Part shown: positions 24,546-37,800 of the stretch, piece by piece
Position numbering within the stretch: position 1 is the first letter of the stretch
Layout of the letters: each line of letters begins with the position of its first letter
The notes under the pieces: generated by a model
Told to the model about the DNA's origin: nothing
Seen by the model: the letters and a program-made list of their open reading frames with translations, nothing else
Databases searched by the model: none
Assembly: GCF_021130785.1 (NCBI RefSeq)
Contig: NW_025777457.1
Location: 31,340 to 95,339, forward strand
Direction of reading: 5' to 3'
DNA: 64,000 nt
Source: Homalodisca vitripennis
Lineage: Eukaryota; Arthropoda; Insecta; Hemiptera; Cicadellidae
Position numbers and translations under genes: made by a program

Positions 24546-26067
24546 CATATATTCTTTGGTAGTGTTAACTCCCTCCCCCCTCCCACATAATTAGTTTCTC
24601 CTTGATACGCCTATGAATAAAATTATTTAAATTAAAAGTAAAATAATGTATTTGAAAAGTAATAGTTTGAAGCATAAGATAAAGAGCATAATTAGAAAAT
24701 CTTATTTTATGGGCACTAATTATTTTATTTTGAATTCTGAAAATATTTTTATCAAGTGAAGATATACTAGTATTAGAGGCTTAAGTCGTACTGTAGTTTC
24801 AAAAAGTTTCAAAACACGAACAATTTTATTTTTGTGTCTAGGAAAATTTTAGGTTTTTTGTCCATATTTTATTTGATATAGTACAATGCGTTAAAAAATT
24901 TTACTAAAAAAACCATATATTTTGTTAAAACGTTATCGTTTTAGCTGAGAACGATAAAGATTATAATTATATAATCTGAGCTGGCATTTACTTATTTCGT
25001 TAAAGAATCAGTTTATAAAATGTCCATGTCTTAGTTTTAAATTTATGTAAGTATCAAGTATCAGGTACATATATACCCGAATAAATGCAATCCTATAAAT
25101 ACAGGAAATATTTCTTTTTTAGTATTCAATTAACAAAAAACCACATATTTAAAATTATTGGATAAAATACAGTGAAACCATTATTATTCTATACCATTAA
25201 ATTGCTATAGAAAATTTTGAAAATATTGTTTAAATAAAATAAACAAATTCAATTTAAAAAGGAGTATAATTATGTAGGCTCTTGTAATTTAATTTTACAT
25301 TGTCTCACAGATTTAATAATTAATTCATTTGAGTACGAGACGGGAATGAAAATTCATTAGATAGATTAATTTCATTAAGTAATTACACAACTATAACTGG
25401 ATATTTTAATGACACCAATATCTAACTTTCCAAAATTAAAAACGTATTAAATTAAACCTATATTTCAAAGAAGTAATAGTCCATCATAAAAATTAAAAAA
25501 AAATATATCCTGACATATTAACCAATTATTTAAAATTCCCATCCTGATAGGTCCTTCATTTAATTTCCTTTTCTGACTCATAGAATAGTCATCATCCATA
25601 GACGTAATAGCAATCGTCTTCCTAGTCGTGTTCTCTGGACACATTGTAATTAGCTACGAAATGATATACTTTAAATCTTAATCACCAAGCATTATAAACT
25701 TCTTTTCCTCTAATTATAGTTATAAAACTTAAATTACAATTATTTAGAAAGATGGAGGCACAAATCCTTTCTACAATTCCTTAGTAAAACTTTCCAATTG
25801 TTCCTAATTACACGTGTATGGTATTATATAAAATTATAATTTCTTTACAAATAATTGAATAATTTTATTAGTTTGATTTCTTTTGAATTATAATGCAATT
25901 ACTACATACAAATGTTGTGTAATATAGTAACATACGGAATATAAATTAAATCTGATAAAAAGTTAATTAATATAAAAATAAGTTCGAATAAATGTATACT
26001 TTTAAGAAAGTATAGTTTAAAATATTGTTTAGAACACATAAATTCTTATTAATTCTCCATACAAAAT
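24546..26067. other. Unassigned AT-rich DNA
   Basis: No gene or element recognised in this 1.5 kb. Confidence 0.5.
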
Positions 26068-26758
26068 TGTAAGAAAAAAGAGTTCTCTGGTAGATTCTTG
26101 TTTATTTAGTAGACAATGGTTAGAACAGAGCAGTAAGCAAGGTGAGGTCGATTGTTTGACTGCCTTTAATCGGTTGGACGCGGGTTGATTGTGTAATGAG
26201 AGCAGAGGATTGTGTTTCAGAGCATCCAGAGGGGAATTTGTAGGTCAGAGATATTTATAGTCGGAGAGTCGCAAATTGTTTGAATACAGTACGTCGCTGG
26301 TGATTGATTCTTCGTAACTATTATCCAATGAGCAAAATGTTGTGTTTTAACATATATTTTTACCTCGTGCATAACATGTTTTTTGATTTTTTTAAATATT
26401 TACAAAGCCAATTTAAAGGAGAACCATTCAATAAAAATAATAAATTGAGTTAAAGGTTTCAAGAAATTTAGTTTCATTGTTTATCACAAATTGTTTTTAG
26501 ATTTCATAAATAAGGAGACACATTTAAAGGAGATGGTATTAGAAGAATGAAGATGGTAATTGTGGAGAGCAACATATATTTTGTATATGTGGAGAAATTA
26601 ATATTTTAATATTTCTCCAATTTTAATTCAAATTTGTCTAGTTTTCTTGTTTAAAAAACACCATTTATTAGCACTAATTAAACAACTAACCTTCTCCTTC
26701 CGCCTTTGCTATGTATTTTTGTTTGTTTTCTTTTTATTGTGTTAATCAAACTATAACA
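26068..26758 (-). mobile_element. Candidate LTR (solo or 3' LTR) of a retrotransposon
   Basis: On the minus strand the segment starts TGTTATAG (26,758) and ends TTCTTACA (26,068), with the TG...CA ends of LTRs. It is immediately preceded by a purine run AGGAGGAGAA (26,768-26,759) that looks like a polypurine tract, and contains AATAAACAAGAATC close to its end, a plausible polyadenylation site. About 691 bp. No second copy is seen in the window and no pol sequence is recognised beyond the tract. The call rests on the end structure only. Confidence 0.4.
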
Positions 26759-26768
26759 TTCTCCTCCT

Positions 26769-27671
26769 TATTGATGATGATAGGTGGAGAATCCATGAGG
26801 ATTGAGATCACGGGATGTCAAAGGATAAGTGTAGGGCCCGTATGTCGCACGAGAACTCTCAAGTACGTCTAGATCCTCCCGCTTTGTGAAATGTTTTACA
26901 ACTAATAATAAAGACATTAAGAAACAACTATTTTCTCAAAACTGGCAATTGTCTTGTTATTATGTTTTTAAATCTCTCTGTGCATCTCGTTTCGTAAGCC
27001 ACCTACTGTTAAACTGGATCTGTTTATTACATTTTACTGAGATATAATATGAATTTCCGATGAAAATGCTCAACGCATTTTTAAACAGTTTTAATATTTT
27101 AGTATTCAGAATCTAAAATAAGAATTTTAGTTACATAACTGCCGTAACAAAATCTCATCTAGCTGAAAGGTAAATGGATAGTCGATTTGTATCTTAAAAA
27201 TAAAGGTTTCAATCTAAACATTTGTAATTTAGTTCTACTAAGATATATAGGGATGATTTTATTTTATATACAACTTTGTGATTTAAAGTATTTTTGGGTT
27301 ATTTTACGAAGTGGAAATAGCAAAACTTTTCATTCACTAAATAATAGAAAATAAGAAAAAATATTACGCACTTGATGAATTATAAACTGCGCAAGGATTT
27401 TTTCAAACAAAAAACTTTTAATTAATTTTTACTCTTCATGTTTTGTAGAATCATCACATACCCCCCTAATTCCGAAAAAAATGAAGGAAGCCGTAAAACA
27501 ATTATTTCGAATAAAATATTTGAGAGAAAAAATAAATCAACCTTTTGGTAAATTTTATCAAAAGCTACAATGATTGTTCTATTTATTTATGAGGTATCGT
27601 ACTATTATTGTTTCTTGTTTTCATCTGAGTGATTCTCGTACAATTCAATTTCCACTGTCTGCTGCTAATGG
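26769..27671. other. Unassigned DNA beside candidate LTR
   Basis: If the LTR at 26,068-26,758 is real, this side would be its internal region. I see no RT, integrase or RNase H motif. A G-rich minus-strand run (GGGGGGTATG near 27,464) is noted only. Confidence 0.3.
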
Positions 27672-27787
27672 CACTGTCCAACTTTTACAGTTCGAAGCAA
27701 TATTTGTATCTTCTTTTTACCCAGAATTTCTACTGTCCAACTTTTATAGTTAGAAATTTTATTCTTGTCTTCAATTTGTCCAGAATT
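27672..27787 (+). repeat. Two-copy tandem repeat, about 59-bp unit
   Basis: The phrase actgtccaacttttacagtt through cccagaatt (about 27,673-27,727) is repeated as actgtccaacttttatagtt through gtccagaatt from 27,732. The two units differ at about a quarter of positions, so the duplication is old. Confidence 0.6.
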
Positions 27788-30700
27788 AATTTTGTTCTTT
27801 TATGAAATTAGGAGATTTGCGCTAGTCTTAATGGTGTGTTGTGTAAAATATGATTACAGAACTAGAAATGAACCTTTGATAGTGTAATATTAAATTAATG
27901 AGGTAGGTAATATAGTTAACGATTGATGATTTAACAATTTATGCTAAGAATGACAGATAATAGGGAAACACATGAGGAAATAGAATAATGAAATACATTT
28001 CACATCAACCACGTTTCTTAGTCAGTATTTGGTTTTTTCTATAGATATTTACGTTATGGACAATAATCACTGATTAAGATTAAGCACAGGTTAAGCACTC
28101 ACATTGAGCACTCAGCATAGCCAGGATAGACGGTGAGCTCACTACTAAAATAGTTATTTTTCTTATTTTCTTGATATCCTAAAACAGGCTTCCCTTTGTT
28201 CATTCTGTAGCCAATTTTTCCTATTTACACATAATAATCTGGCACTTCATTACATAAGCGTCTTTGAGAAGGCATAAGGTTTGCATTGCTTGGAAAGACC
28301 AACCAGTGTTGTTTTTTGGGGGTTATTTATTTTACTAGTAATGTTATTTAACTTTACTAGTATAAACTCTGTTCCAGTGTTCGAGAAATACAGATGCATA
28401 ACGGTAGGAAACTTGAATGGGAAAACCTACCTCTCTGTCATATATAAATATTAACAGTGAACAATGTGTAGTTCAACACTACGTGGACCTCCAGATTTAT
28501 TTAATGAATTTTACAGAATAACAATACTTACCATTAATATAAGCAACAAGTTGCGAGGTAGGACGGGATTATATGAAACTAACCAGCGATTGCCAAGATC
28601 GATTCCGTGTTAAAAATGAAACCACCACCTGATGGGAACCACTTACAATACTGTGGCTAACCATCTACTCCGTTTTGAGTCTCCTTAAAAAGTGATGTGG
28701 GATAATTTTTAGCAGATCTCACGTACCATATAGGGAAAGTCCATGTTGAGAGATCGTCATGGATCGACAATCAAAGTCTTGACAACTTCACAGAAGGTGT
28801 CTGTGTCAGGGACGAAAATGTCAGTGACTATCTCTTTTTAATGGACTCACGTCTTAACTTATCTACGTCTGTTAGGAGAATATGAACTTGGGGAAGGGTA
28901 CGTTACTGCTAATCCACAGAGCACATTTTAACAGCTGGAGGAGCTAAAGCATGCAACCTATAGTAATCAGCTTTATCATGATCTTAACTTTAAGATGGAA
29001 CCTCCTCCCTAGTATAAGGTCTAGACACATATGTTGTATAATATGTTAAGGAACGCCAGACTTCAGTTCAATCATGGTCTGAACCTCTGCCTGTTATTGC
29101 ACACCTGAAGCACTGTGTCAGCTCGAATTCGGCCTACTAAATAACAAATTTCTAATCATTTTAAACAAACCATTTAATTTTAGAACTAAAAGCATAACTC
29201 TTAAAGTTTTAGATTAAAAATTCTAAAATAAACCCAAAGGAAGCAGGTGAAAGTGATTCGTAAAGATAGAAAAAGCAAGATCCAAGTTAAGAACATAACA
29301 GTTTATAAAGCAATTCAAATAATGTAAGATCTTATAAAATATAGAATGGATCTGATTTAGACTATTAAAGGTGCATCTTAGGGTGATTGTATCGAGAAAC
29401 GAATCAAGTATGTGTCAAAAGAAAAAGAACGAATAAATAAGAACTTAACTAATAAATAAGAGTAAAACTATACATTTCTAAAAAATAAAATAGTAAATTG
29501 GCCACAAATAGTTAAAGTGTAGATATGGTATTGTAACATTACAGAAATTAAAAAAAGAGTTGTTTTATAATAATCACTTACACGTTTTAATAATTCAGGT
29601 CGTAATAAAACTTTTATTAAATTTAATTCTGTTTTAATGAATATACGCTGCAAAATGTGCGTAATCGTTTCTTAGTAAATGCGAAGAGGGAAGACAGGTA
29701 TTTGTATAAACTTTCATACACACCAATCCAGTAGTTTCGGGTATTTCATAGAAACATTTAACAACGTTATCTTGGTTTTTCACGGATATCCACAATATGT
29801 TATGAACTTAAACAGACTTAAGACGATGTGTAGTCTTGATAGATTTCATGAGGAACCCTAATTATAAAATTTAATTTTTTATCACTTCTGCATGTGATAG
29901 AAATCGTTACTAAGTGTAGTTTTTCGTAAATTTCTGTAGTTAGACAGCGAAACTTTCAAAAAGGTTTCTTAGCACATATTAAAGGGTTATGAATAAAATG
30001 CTTCGTACGATTCATCTAAACCCGCTTAGTATTTTGGTGATTTTGTGACGAGTCCGTCAGTGAATTTGGCTACATGTAAAATATATGGATAATTCAGCTA
30101 TGTACTGATTAATATACTAGACTAAATAAATTATTAGGCTCCAAGTCTGTTTTTGTTACAAGTGAAATAATTAGTCAATTAAATTTAATTTGTCATCATA
30201 CTATATACCTGTATCATCAAACATATCTCAGATATAATTTAATCAATTCTAAGAGAAGTTTTAGTCCTGTTTCAATACAAAGTTGTCTATCCAGTTTTTA
30301 CACATAGTGAAGCAATGCAGATAACCTTGGCACGCGACCAAAATATAACTTCCGTTCTATTCCTCTCTACACCACACAAATACTGTTTGTTTTTCTAAAA
30401 AATCACAACAATATTCTAAAATTATTCAAACATTGTACTCTTGTACTCATTGTGCTCTAAGGTATTTCGGGTTTTCCAGTCAATCAATTCTATCCATAAT
30501 GTATATAAATAGTTTGTTTTGTAGATTGAATTACCTGGTTGAAGAGCGTGTTTAAAATTCGTTCAAAATGGTCTAAGGAATCATGCTCTCCATGTAACAT
30601 ATGAAAGCTACATATCAGACAAAAGTATCTGCAAAAATGAGTAAATAAATGCTCTTGAATGAATGCCCCCATAATAGGTCCGTTGATTAAAACAAAGCTT

Positions 30701-31029
30701 TGCTCTCTTGTGTCGCAGACTACTCAAATCTTGAAAGTTTGCTGACATTGAGGGTCACCCCCCTAGAGCATTAGATAATGTGCTTAATGATACTAAATTT
30801 CAGTACTTTTTCAATTACTGGGCGAACTCCTCTATATAATAAACCTTCTCACCATGATTTCGCAAATCAGACTATGTAGTTACCAGTCAACTCGAAAATG
30901 GAGAAGGTTATATCTTAGCAATAGCCTGCTCATTTTCCTGCACCTAAATTAAGTGGTAAACCTACCTAAAATAATTTAATTGTCTTTAAAAAACGTAAGA
31001 GTTCAAAATTGATAAATCACTTTCATGAA
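27788..31029. other. Unassigned AT-rich DNA
   Basis: Only short chance frames (29,468-29,861 on both strands, 30,490-30,672). Less AT-rich segments around 28,560-29,110 may be decayed transposon sequence but show no motif I recognise. Confidence 0.45.
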
Positions 31030-32060
31030 CTAATTTTGACTACTAAGTGTTGCATTAGCCTTTTTTAATGTGATTGATATGCTCACGAGAACCAAGGTGG
31101 GAAGCAAGTATGACACCCAGATGCTTGATCCTAGTACAACATACGACAGGTAGGTTATTAAGGTTATAAAGATAAAGAATATGAGCATCTTGTCTAGATA
31201 AATTCACAATAATGCACTTGAAAATATTCACAAGCATATCATTAACATATGGCCATTCAGCCAGCAAATCAATCCTCTTTTGTAGGGACACAAAACCTTC
31301 CACAATTGTAATTTCTTTGAAAATTGTAGAGTCATCAGCAAATAGTAGAACATCAGAAGTCATACATTGAACTAGCTAATTCATGAAGATTGTGAGCTAT
31401 ACTGATCCTAGTATGGAATCCTGAGATACAGGAAAAACAGCTGGGAAAGTTTGCTATAGCGAGCCCGCTACTCGCATCTGAAGAAAACGATGCTGTAGAT
31501 AACATTCTAGCCAACGCAAGAGCGCCCCGCCGATACCAAAAGTTCTGAGTTTAGCAGCAAGGCGAATGTGACTAACTCGATCAAATACTTTCAATAAATC
31601 TGTGTAGATGACATCAACTTGGTGGGAGTTAGAAAACACTTTGAGAATTTTATTTTGAAAAGATACGAGGTTTGAAACGGTCGAACCACTTTTGGCTAAA
31701 CCATGTTTTTCAGCGTTCATAATACTCTGGAAGTTGAACATCAATCTTTCAAGGACGATCTATTCAATAGCCTTAGTCATGGTAGACTGAATAATTATAG
31801 AGCGATAGTTCTTGATATCATAAAGAGATCCAGACATTAAGATAAGCGTTATATACCCAATCTTTAAATTAGCAGGGAAGATGACAGCAGCCATAAGGGC
31901 GTTGAAATAGATGGTGATATTACACTGCTGCAATGTTTCAGGATCATGAGACAGTAACCATCGGAGCCAATACCCTTATATGTGTTGAACGACTTCAAGA
32001 AATGTTCATGAAAATATAGAAGTAGTTGCTTCAAGTTGTACCGATGGATTTTGCACTCAA
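31030..32060 (-). mobile_element. Non-LTR retrotransposon RT remnant, minus strand
   Basis: Reading downward from 32,060: about 31,860-31,790 encodes KIGYITLI and, after SLYDIKNYRSI, an RT domain 1-2 relic. An open frame at 31,744-31,454 carries GLAKSGSTVSNLVSF, VIYTDLLKVFDRVSHIRLAAKL (catalytic A region) and WLECYLQHRFLQMRV. A broken stretch then holds a decayed QDSILGS box (PQGSILGP position). The frame at 31,363-31,055 carries LLFADDSTIF (catalytic C motif, about 31,345-31,316) and IKHLGVILASHLGSREHINHI. Frame breaks and stops make it non-functional. Its motifs place it in the Jockey/CR1-like group. Confidence 0.85.
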
Positions 32061-32525
32061 GTGTCAGTAGGGCCGAAATATATCAAGAGTACTTTTATTT
32101 TAAATAATATTTTAGTACTAATATAACAATAATTTCAAGAGTTTAAAGTAACATTTCAGACTTTTTACGATATCATTACTCATAACCTGTTTATCTCGTC
32201 CCTTTAGAACGATGTGCTTTTAATAAAGGTTTTACTGATGATCAAATGTACCAGATGGTTTTAATCAGCTCTTTTAATAACTACAATGTAAATCTCTCCT
32301 ATCACCTAAAACCGAACGTAGTTAATCCTTTTATTCAAAAAAGATATTAATATATAAACAACAATTATTTTACTTCCCAAGTGAATTCTCTGTTGTAATT
32401 ACTGTTTTCAGATTGGCTAAGGTCTTCCTAATGTAAGGTTATAACTAAGATACTTAAAATAAAAATAAAACAACACTACTAACACAAATAAAAGCTAAGT
32501 AATAAATATATTAAATAAAAACATT
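32061..32525. other. Short unassigned spacer between opposite RT remnants
   Basis: AT-rich. Separates a minus-strand and a plus-strand retroelement remnant. Confidence 0.4.
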
Positions 32526-34058
32526 AAAATGCTTTTAAATGAGGCTGATATAACCTTGGGACCGACCGATGGTATTTCTTCAACCCTCTTGAAAGACATT
32601 GCAGAACAGCTTGCTGCGCCCTTGGTTCATATTGCAAACTCCTCTTTTATGGAAGGTAAATTGGTAAATTCCCTTCCACGCTCAGACTGGCGATAGTCAA
32701 ACCAGTACTCAAGAAGGGGAGAAACTACTGGCCTATTTCAATCCTGTCTAATTTTTCGAAAGTATTGGAAAAACTGTTTCTTAATAGGCTGTTACCTTTT
32801 CTCGATGCACACAATGCACTCTTTTTGAAACAGTTTGGCTTTAGGAGAAATTCTTCCACTCTTGATGGTATGTTTGACTTAGTCTCTAATGTAACTAAGG
32901 CCCTTGGGTAAAAACTTCATTCATTTGGGATTTTCTGAGACCTTAGTAAGTCCTTTGATGTGGTCAACCATGACATATTGTTACACAAACTACAGTATTA
33001 TTGAGTCAGGGGATTTCCTTATGATTGGATATCGTCTTTCCTTTTTGGTCGCACTCAGTTGGTAGAGTCACCTTTTGCTGACGACTTGGGCTGTCTAAGT
33101 AATGGTAACATTTGCCTGCCTGCCGATGATACCTTGCTCAGCCTTTCTCATAAAAAACCGATAATGTCTTTAAATAGATGCATTCATTCAGGGTGGTTCC
33201 CTTTTGCAGTGGCTAGACGATAACCTTCTTGCAGTCAATACAAAAAAAACCAAATTCATTGACTTTCGCATACGTGATTGTGATGATTTCGCACATGTGA
33301 ATTCATATGTTATGATAGGAGACTCAGAAGTCTCATCATCTGTCAACATATTTTTGGGGCTGTTCATCGATTGTAATCTCAAATACCATCACCATATAGA
33401 CAAGGTATGTGGAAAAGTGAGTAGTGGAATTTTGCTATTGCGTCACCTCTCTCACTTTTATAACAGGGAAATACTTTTTGCAGCATATTTTGGCTTTATC
33501 TAAGTACCTTCATCTAACCTACGGTCTGCCTATTTGGGGGGCTGAATCTACTAGGATTCAATACGTATTCCGCTTACAATAAAAATGCAATGAGGGTAAT
33601 TCTTGGCCTCAAAACATCACAATCGTACAAAGGTCTATTTCGTGCAAACAACCTTTTGACATTTCCCAGTATTTTCATTCTAGAAACCACGTCCTTCATG
33701 AAACGAAACGCTCAACTTTTTAGTTCCTACACACAACCCGGTTACTCTGCGGGATCTCTACCGCTTGCCAAATCCTCAGCATCGGACAACATTTTTTGAA
33801 AAAGAAATTTTGAGCTCAGCGATTAAACTATTTAATCACTTGCCAAAATACCTAAGATCTGAACAGAGTATGCCTGCGTTCCGGAAAAAATGTGAAGTTT
33901 TCTTTTAAACAAAGAATAATATTCTATTAATGCTTTCTTATCTGACAGGAATGTAGTATAATTAAGTTAGTTTAGTATATTAATTTTGTTATTTTAATTC
34001 TGACGTTTGTTATGAAATTGTATTACCACTGACAAATAAACGATTGATTTGATTTGAT
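32526..34058 (+). mobile_element. 5'-truncated non-LTR retrotransposon with 3' tail
   Basis: The plus strand encodes a decayed Jockey-like ORF2 in several frames: ITLGPTDGISSTLLKDIAEQ (from about 32,550, RT start), QFGFRRNSST (about 32,830), DLSKSFDVVNHD (about 32,940), then ADDT (about 33,124) and an open frame 33,204-33,503 with WLDDNLLAVNTKKTKFIDF and FLGLFIDCNLKYHHHIDKV. A later frame (33,590-33,799) has MRVILGLKTSQSYKGLFRAN and LLTFPSIFILE, and the end at about 33,815-33,905 reads SAIKLFNHLPKYLRSEQSM. The element closes with gacaaataaacgattgattt and a short ATTTG repeat ending at 34,058. The QGSILGP-ADDT portion is shortened by an internal deletion. The sequence right after the tail is exon-like. 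Confidence 0.9.
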
Positions 34059-34273
34059 AACTCTCGCCACGTGGAGCCTGTAGAGATATTTTACGGGGTC
34101 CCGTACGCGGCTGGCGGACTCTCTGCCTCCTGTCTGTCCTCAACAACTGCCAGACATCACCAATGTGTCTGCGACCTCGAAAACCCGCCTGCAACAGATC
34201 CGTCAATTGCTGCCTCTCCTCCACCGTCAGAGCGAGGACTGCCTGCACCTCAACATCTACGTACCGGGGAGCG
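34059..34273 (+). pseudogene. Neuroligin-like exon fragment (deleted and frameshifted)
   Basis: The left part (from 34,062) reads SRHVEPVEIFYGVPYA, the early catalytic-fold segment (V--F-GVPYA) of neuroligins and other cholinesterase-like proteins. From 34,108, one frame over, it continues RLADSLPPVCPQQLPDITN and ends LLPLLHRQSEDCLHLNIYVP (to 34,266) and GSG. The QSEDCL-LNIYVP block is the hallmark following the first disulphide cysteine. A GTATGT donor follows at 34,274. Compared with the family about two dozen residues are missing between GVPYA and RLADS and the frame is shifted, so the exon is broken or misassembled. The strand is opposite to the exon at 16,796-17,062. Its 5' side, including any acceptor, is replaced by the retroelement tail. 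Confidence 0.7.
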
Positions 34274-34799
34274 GTATGTACACGTTGTCCTTCTTTGTTC
34301 ATTCTAGGTTGCTGCATACACCATACTAAATATATACCATCCCAACCATAGCCAATCATAGACAGTATCTTAGTCTGACTGATTAAAAACTCCCTGAATC
34401 AACATTTGAAATGATACCATTTGAATTTAACATTTGATTCCATTTGAATGATACCTCATGAGTGACTGCGACGCGCCCAAGAATGATATACTCGTTTGTG
34501 TCACTGTTTTGTGATTGTCACAGTAAAGTTATGAGATTTCAAATCGATCGTTGTTTATATAAAGTTTAAAAAAATATGTATTCAGTAAACATGCAAGTCT
34601 TACAAGATACATCCCATGCACCACTAAAACGAGCGCGTGTGGGAACTCGTTTGTGTTTTAACATTATGCTTTTTACATGTTTGCAGTGTTGCAGTCCCAG
34701 CTATTTTTAACTTATTACTTAAGGAACTTCTTAAACTAAATTGTTTTAGAAAAATCACAGAAGTTCGTAAAGTTGGCGTTAAATAAATCTCTGCAATAC

Positions 34800-34803
<4 letters not shown>
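34274..34803. other. Post-exon sequence, probable intron
   Basis: Follows the GTATGT donor; no coding signal continues. Less AT-rich for about 200 bp, then AT-rich. Confidence 0.4.

Positions 34804-34856
<53 letters not shown>
34804..34856. repeat. (TA)n microsatellite
   Basis: About 26 uninterrupted TA units. Confidence 0.95.
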
Positions 34857-34858
<2 letters not shown>

Positions 34859-37800
34859 AGTTAATAAACTATTTAGCATCAAACATCTATAATATAAAAA
34901 AGTTTAAATAGTTAATTTAATAAATATATATTTTAATATGTTTTTTAATACCGGTATATGTTTTTATATATCTACAAAAACTACACATTTAAACAGTAGC
35001 CATATAAAAGAATAACAAAATTTACAAATTTAATAAATAGCTGATAATACGTGCTATGACAGTAAATTTATTCAATTCAGGTCCTTAAACTACATATACT
35101 CGTACAAGCAACAAATATTCACAATACATTTATACTATGGTACAAGTAAATAAATTATTTAGTCTCAACAATTACAATAAATATTAAATAAGTTTAACAA
35201 AATAATTTAATTAATATAAATAGAAATATTGTATGGATACCAAAAAACTAAACATGCAATCAATAGCTACATATAAAGAAATGGCAAAATGTATCATTTA
35301 TTAACTAGCTAATAATTATGGCAGTAAAAACTATTATAATCTGATTCCTTAGCCTAAATAGAAAGGGAACACAAATTTACAATGCATTAATTATACTTTT
35401 TTTAACAACTAAATTAATTAATCAATACAATTACAAAAAAAAACATGCTCACATATAAAATTTAAAACCTTCATTTTAACTCTATGTTTCTTTTCAAACA
35501 TAAGTTGTTCTCTTTAAGCTTTTTATTTTAAATTCTGGTAAATATTTATGATCATGCATTAATAGAGAATACTGGTATAACGGTTTAAAAGTAAGTTAAC
35601 TGTATATATTTCGATATGGTCATGACAAACTAGATTTTCACTTGCCGATGGCTAACTTTAGTGTTGTTTGTTCATTTTGGGCAAGAAAGTGAGGAAATCT
35701 CTCATTGCATTTAATCCTAAAAGGACTTAGTGCTGTTTCTGGAATAACAGAGTATTCAGGATGGGAAAGTTTTGTGTTAAGGGCCGTCCTTATGTCTAAA
35801 CCCTATAATATATTCAATCTCAATTAGCTAGAAAAATACATTAATAAAATAATTACATTTTTAAACGTCAGATTATAGATTATCTGATTACACGTTGAAC
35901 ATTTTTTAAATGTTTTGATTACAAATTAATCTACCCGTACTTACCTAATTTATGGATATCATGGACAACACGACTCAAGTTATGTTTGTTTTAAAGTGAC
36001 AGTAATATTAAGTTTTGTGTCTAATTTTTTAATTTTTTCTGAATTTTAACTGACCATATTGTTTTTACATGCTTTACTCCAAAGTTTATTTATATACGCA
36101 AAAATTGAAGCAAATGTAAGACTTAATATCATTCCACCAATTTCAGTTAATAAACTATGTTAACTGATATTTTTTGTCTGATCTGTATATTGGATTCAAA
36201 TAATATTATAAACTATGTAAATTTTTCTTTTTTCAGATTTTAAAGCGACCAATTAGTGTATATCTAGTTTAAAATAGTTGATTTTTACCATTTCGAACGT
36301 TATATACTGATAACTTTAACTGTACGTCATACACTAAAAAACACTAGATTAAAAATCATAGTAATTAATTTTGTTATTGAAGTTTATATCAATCTTTAGC
36401 AAAAGTTACAGGAGTATGGTAATATATTACAAAACTCAGATTTAAGTAATAAAAATCTAAATTCACAACAAAATGTTATTTCAACACATTTTTAATAAAC
36501 TGTTTCAATTAAAATAGTAAACTCTTACAGATACTGTTATATAATAATATAGACATGTGGTGTGAAAATTAAGGTTATAAAAGTAAAGAAATACGCAACA
36601 AGAAAGTTTTGAAAAAGGAACGTTTGGCTTATGCTCCTAGTAAATACAACTGAAAAAGTTTCCATATATGTCCATAGTTTCAATAACGGGCTTCAGGAAA
36701 ATTCAGAAAGTTGTTTATGTGTCCATAGGAATATTTTCAATCACATTTAGAGATTGGAAAACTGGATTTGATTTACTATTATTAGTAGAGGTTCCGTATT
36801 ATAAGCACTCAATACTTGCTACTTTCCCATTGTCTCAGTTATGTTAGAGTAAGATCAGATAGATTAAGGTAAGAGGGATCTACCTGTGTCTCTTCACACT
36901 CTCTAAGCAACATTAATACATGCCTCGCAGCTTCACAGTAGAACTGGAACTAATAAGGTAAAAATATACATATAAATCGATATTATAACAGTTTATAGTC
37001 CCTTCGCCTCATTTAGTGATTCTCCTTTCATCGGCCCACACGAGGTGAAGATTGCCCTGACTCCAATTATATAACACAACGTGATGTTAGGAGAACAAAT
37101 ATATGTATACTGTACAATATGTTACACTTTAGCAAACGGTTTAAGATTGAAGTATATGAATAACAAGTACTTATATTTTATATCAGGTGAAGCTAGGACC
37201 ATTGGCCTTAGATGTGACTATTTCATTTATATTAATCCAGCGTTCACTTGTGATAAATAGAAACAAAATATAATTTCTTCACATTACAAGAAAATTTTAC
37301 ATTTCTTTGAAAGAAAACTGAAAATAATATTTCCTGATGTATTACAACTTTAAAGTTTACTCAGTGCAAATTGTAAAATAAATCCAATTAATACCCATAG
37401 TTTAGACTGAGCTTTCTAAAAAAGTTTGAGTCAAACAGACAAAAAACTATAAGGGCTAGAAAGCTGGATAAAAGGGAAGTAATAAAAAAGACCAATGAGT
37501 GTTAGACCAATATGCAAATAAAACTAAAAATATTATAGTATTAAGAAATTTCCGATAATTAATAAGGATATTTCTGTATTAGTAGACAGGAAATATATAC
37601 AAATTCAATTCTAAGACGTTAAATGAATTTAATAAATTATTTTTTTAATTTGAAAGAACCTCTAAGTATAATACAGAACAGATATGACACTTTCAAATTG
37701 TGGAAGGTAGAATCAACAGGGAATTTACACTCACAGACAAACTAATATGACAAAATATAAAATATTAATTAAAAATGCAAAATTGATTAACCATTTGAAA

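Noticed and set aside
33994..34359. 121-codon minus-strand frame over the exon fragment
   Set aside because: It is the shadow of the plus-strand neuroligin-like exon, which has motif and splice-site support.
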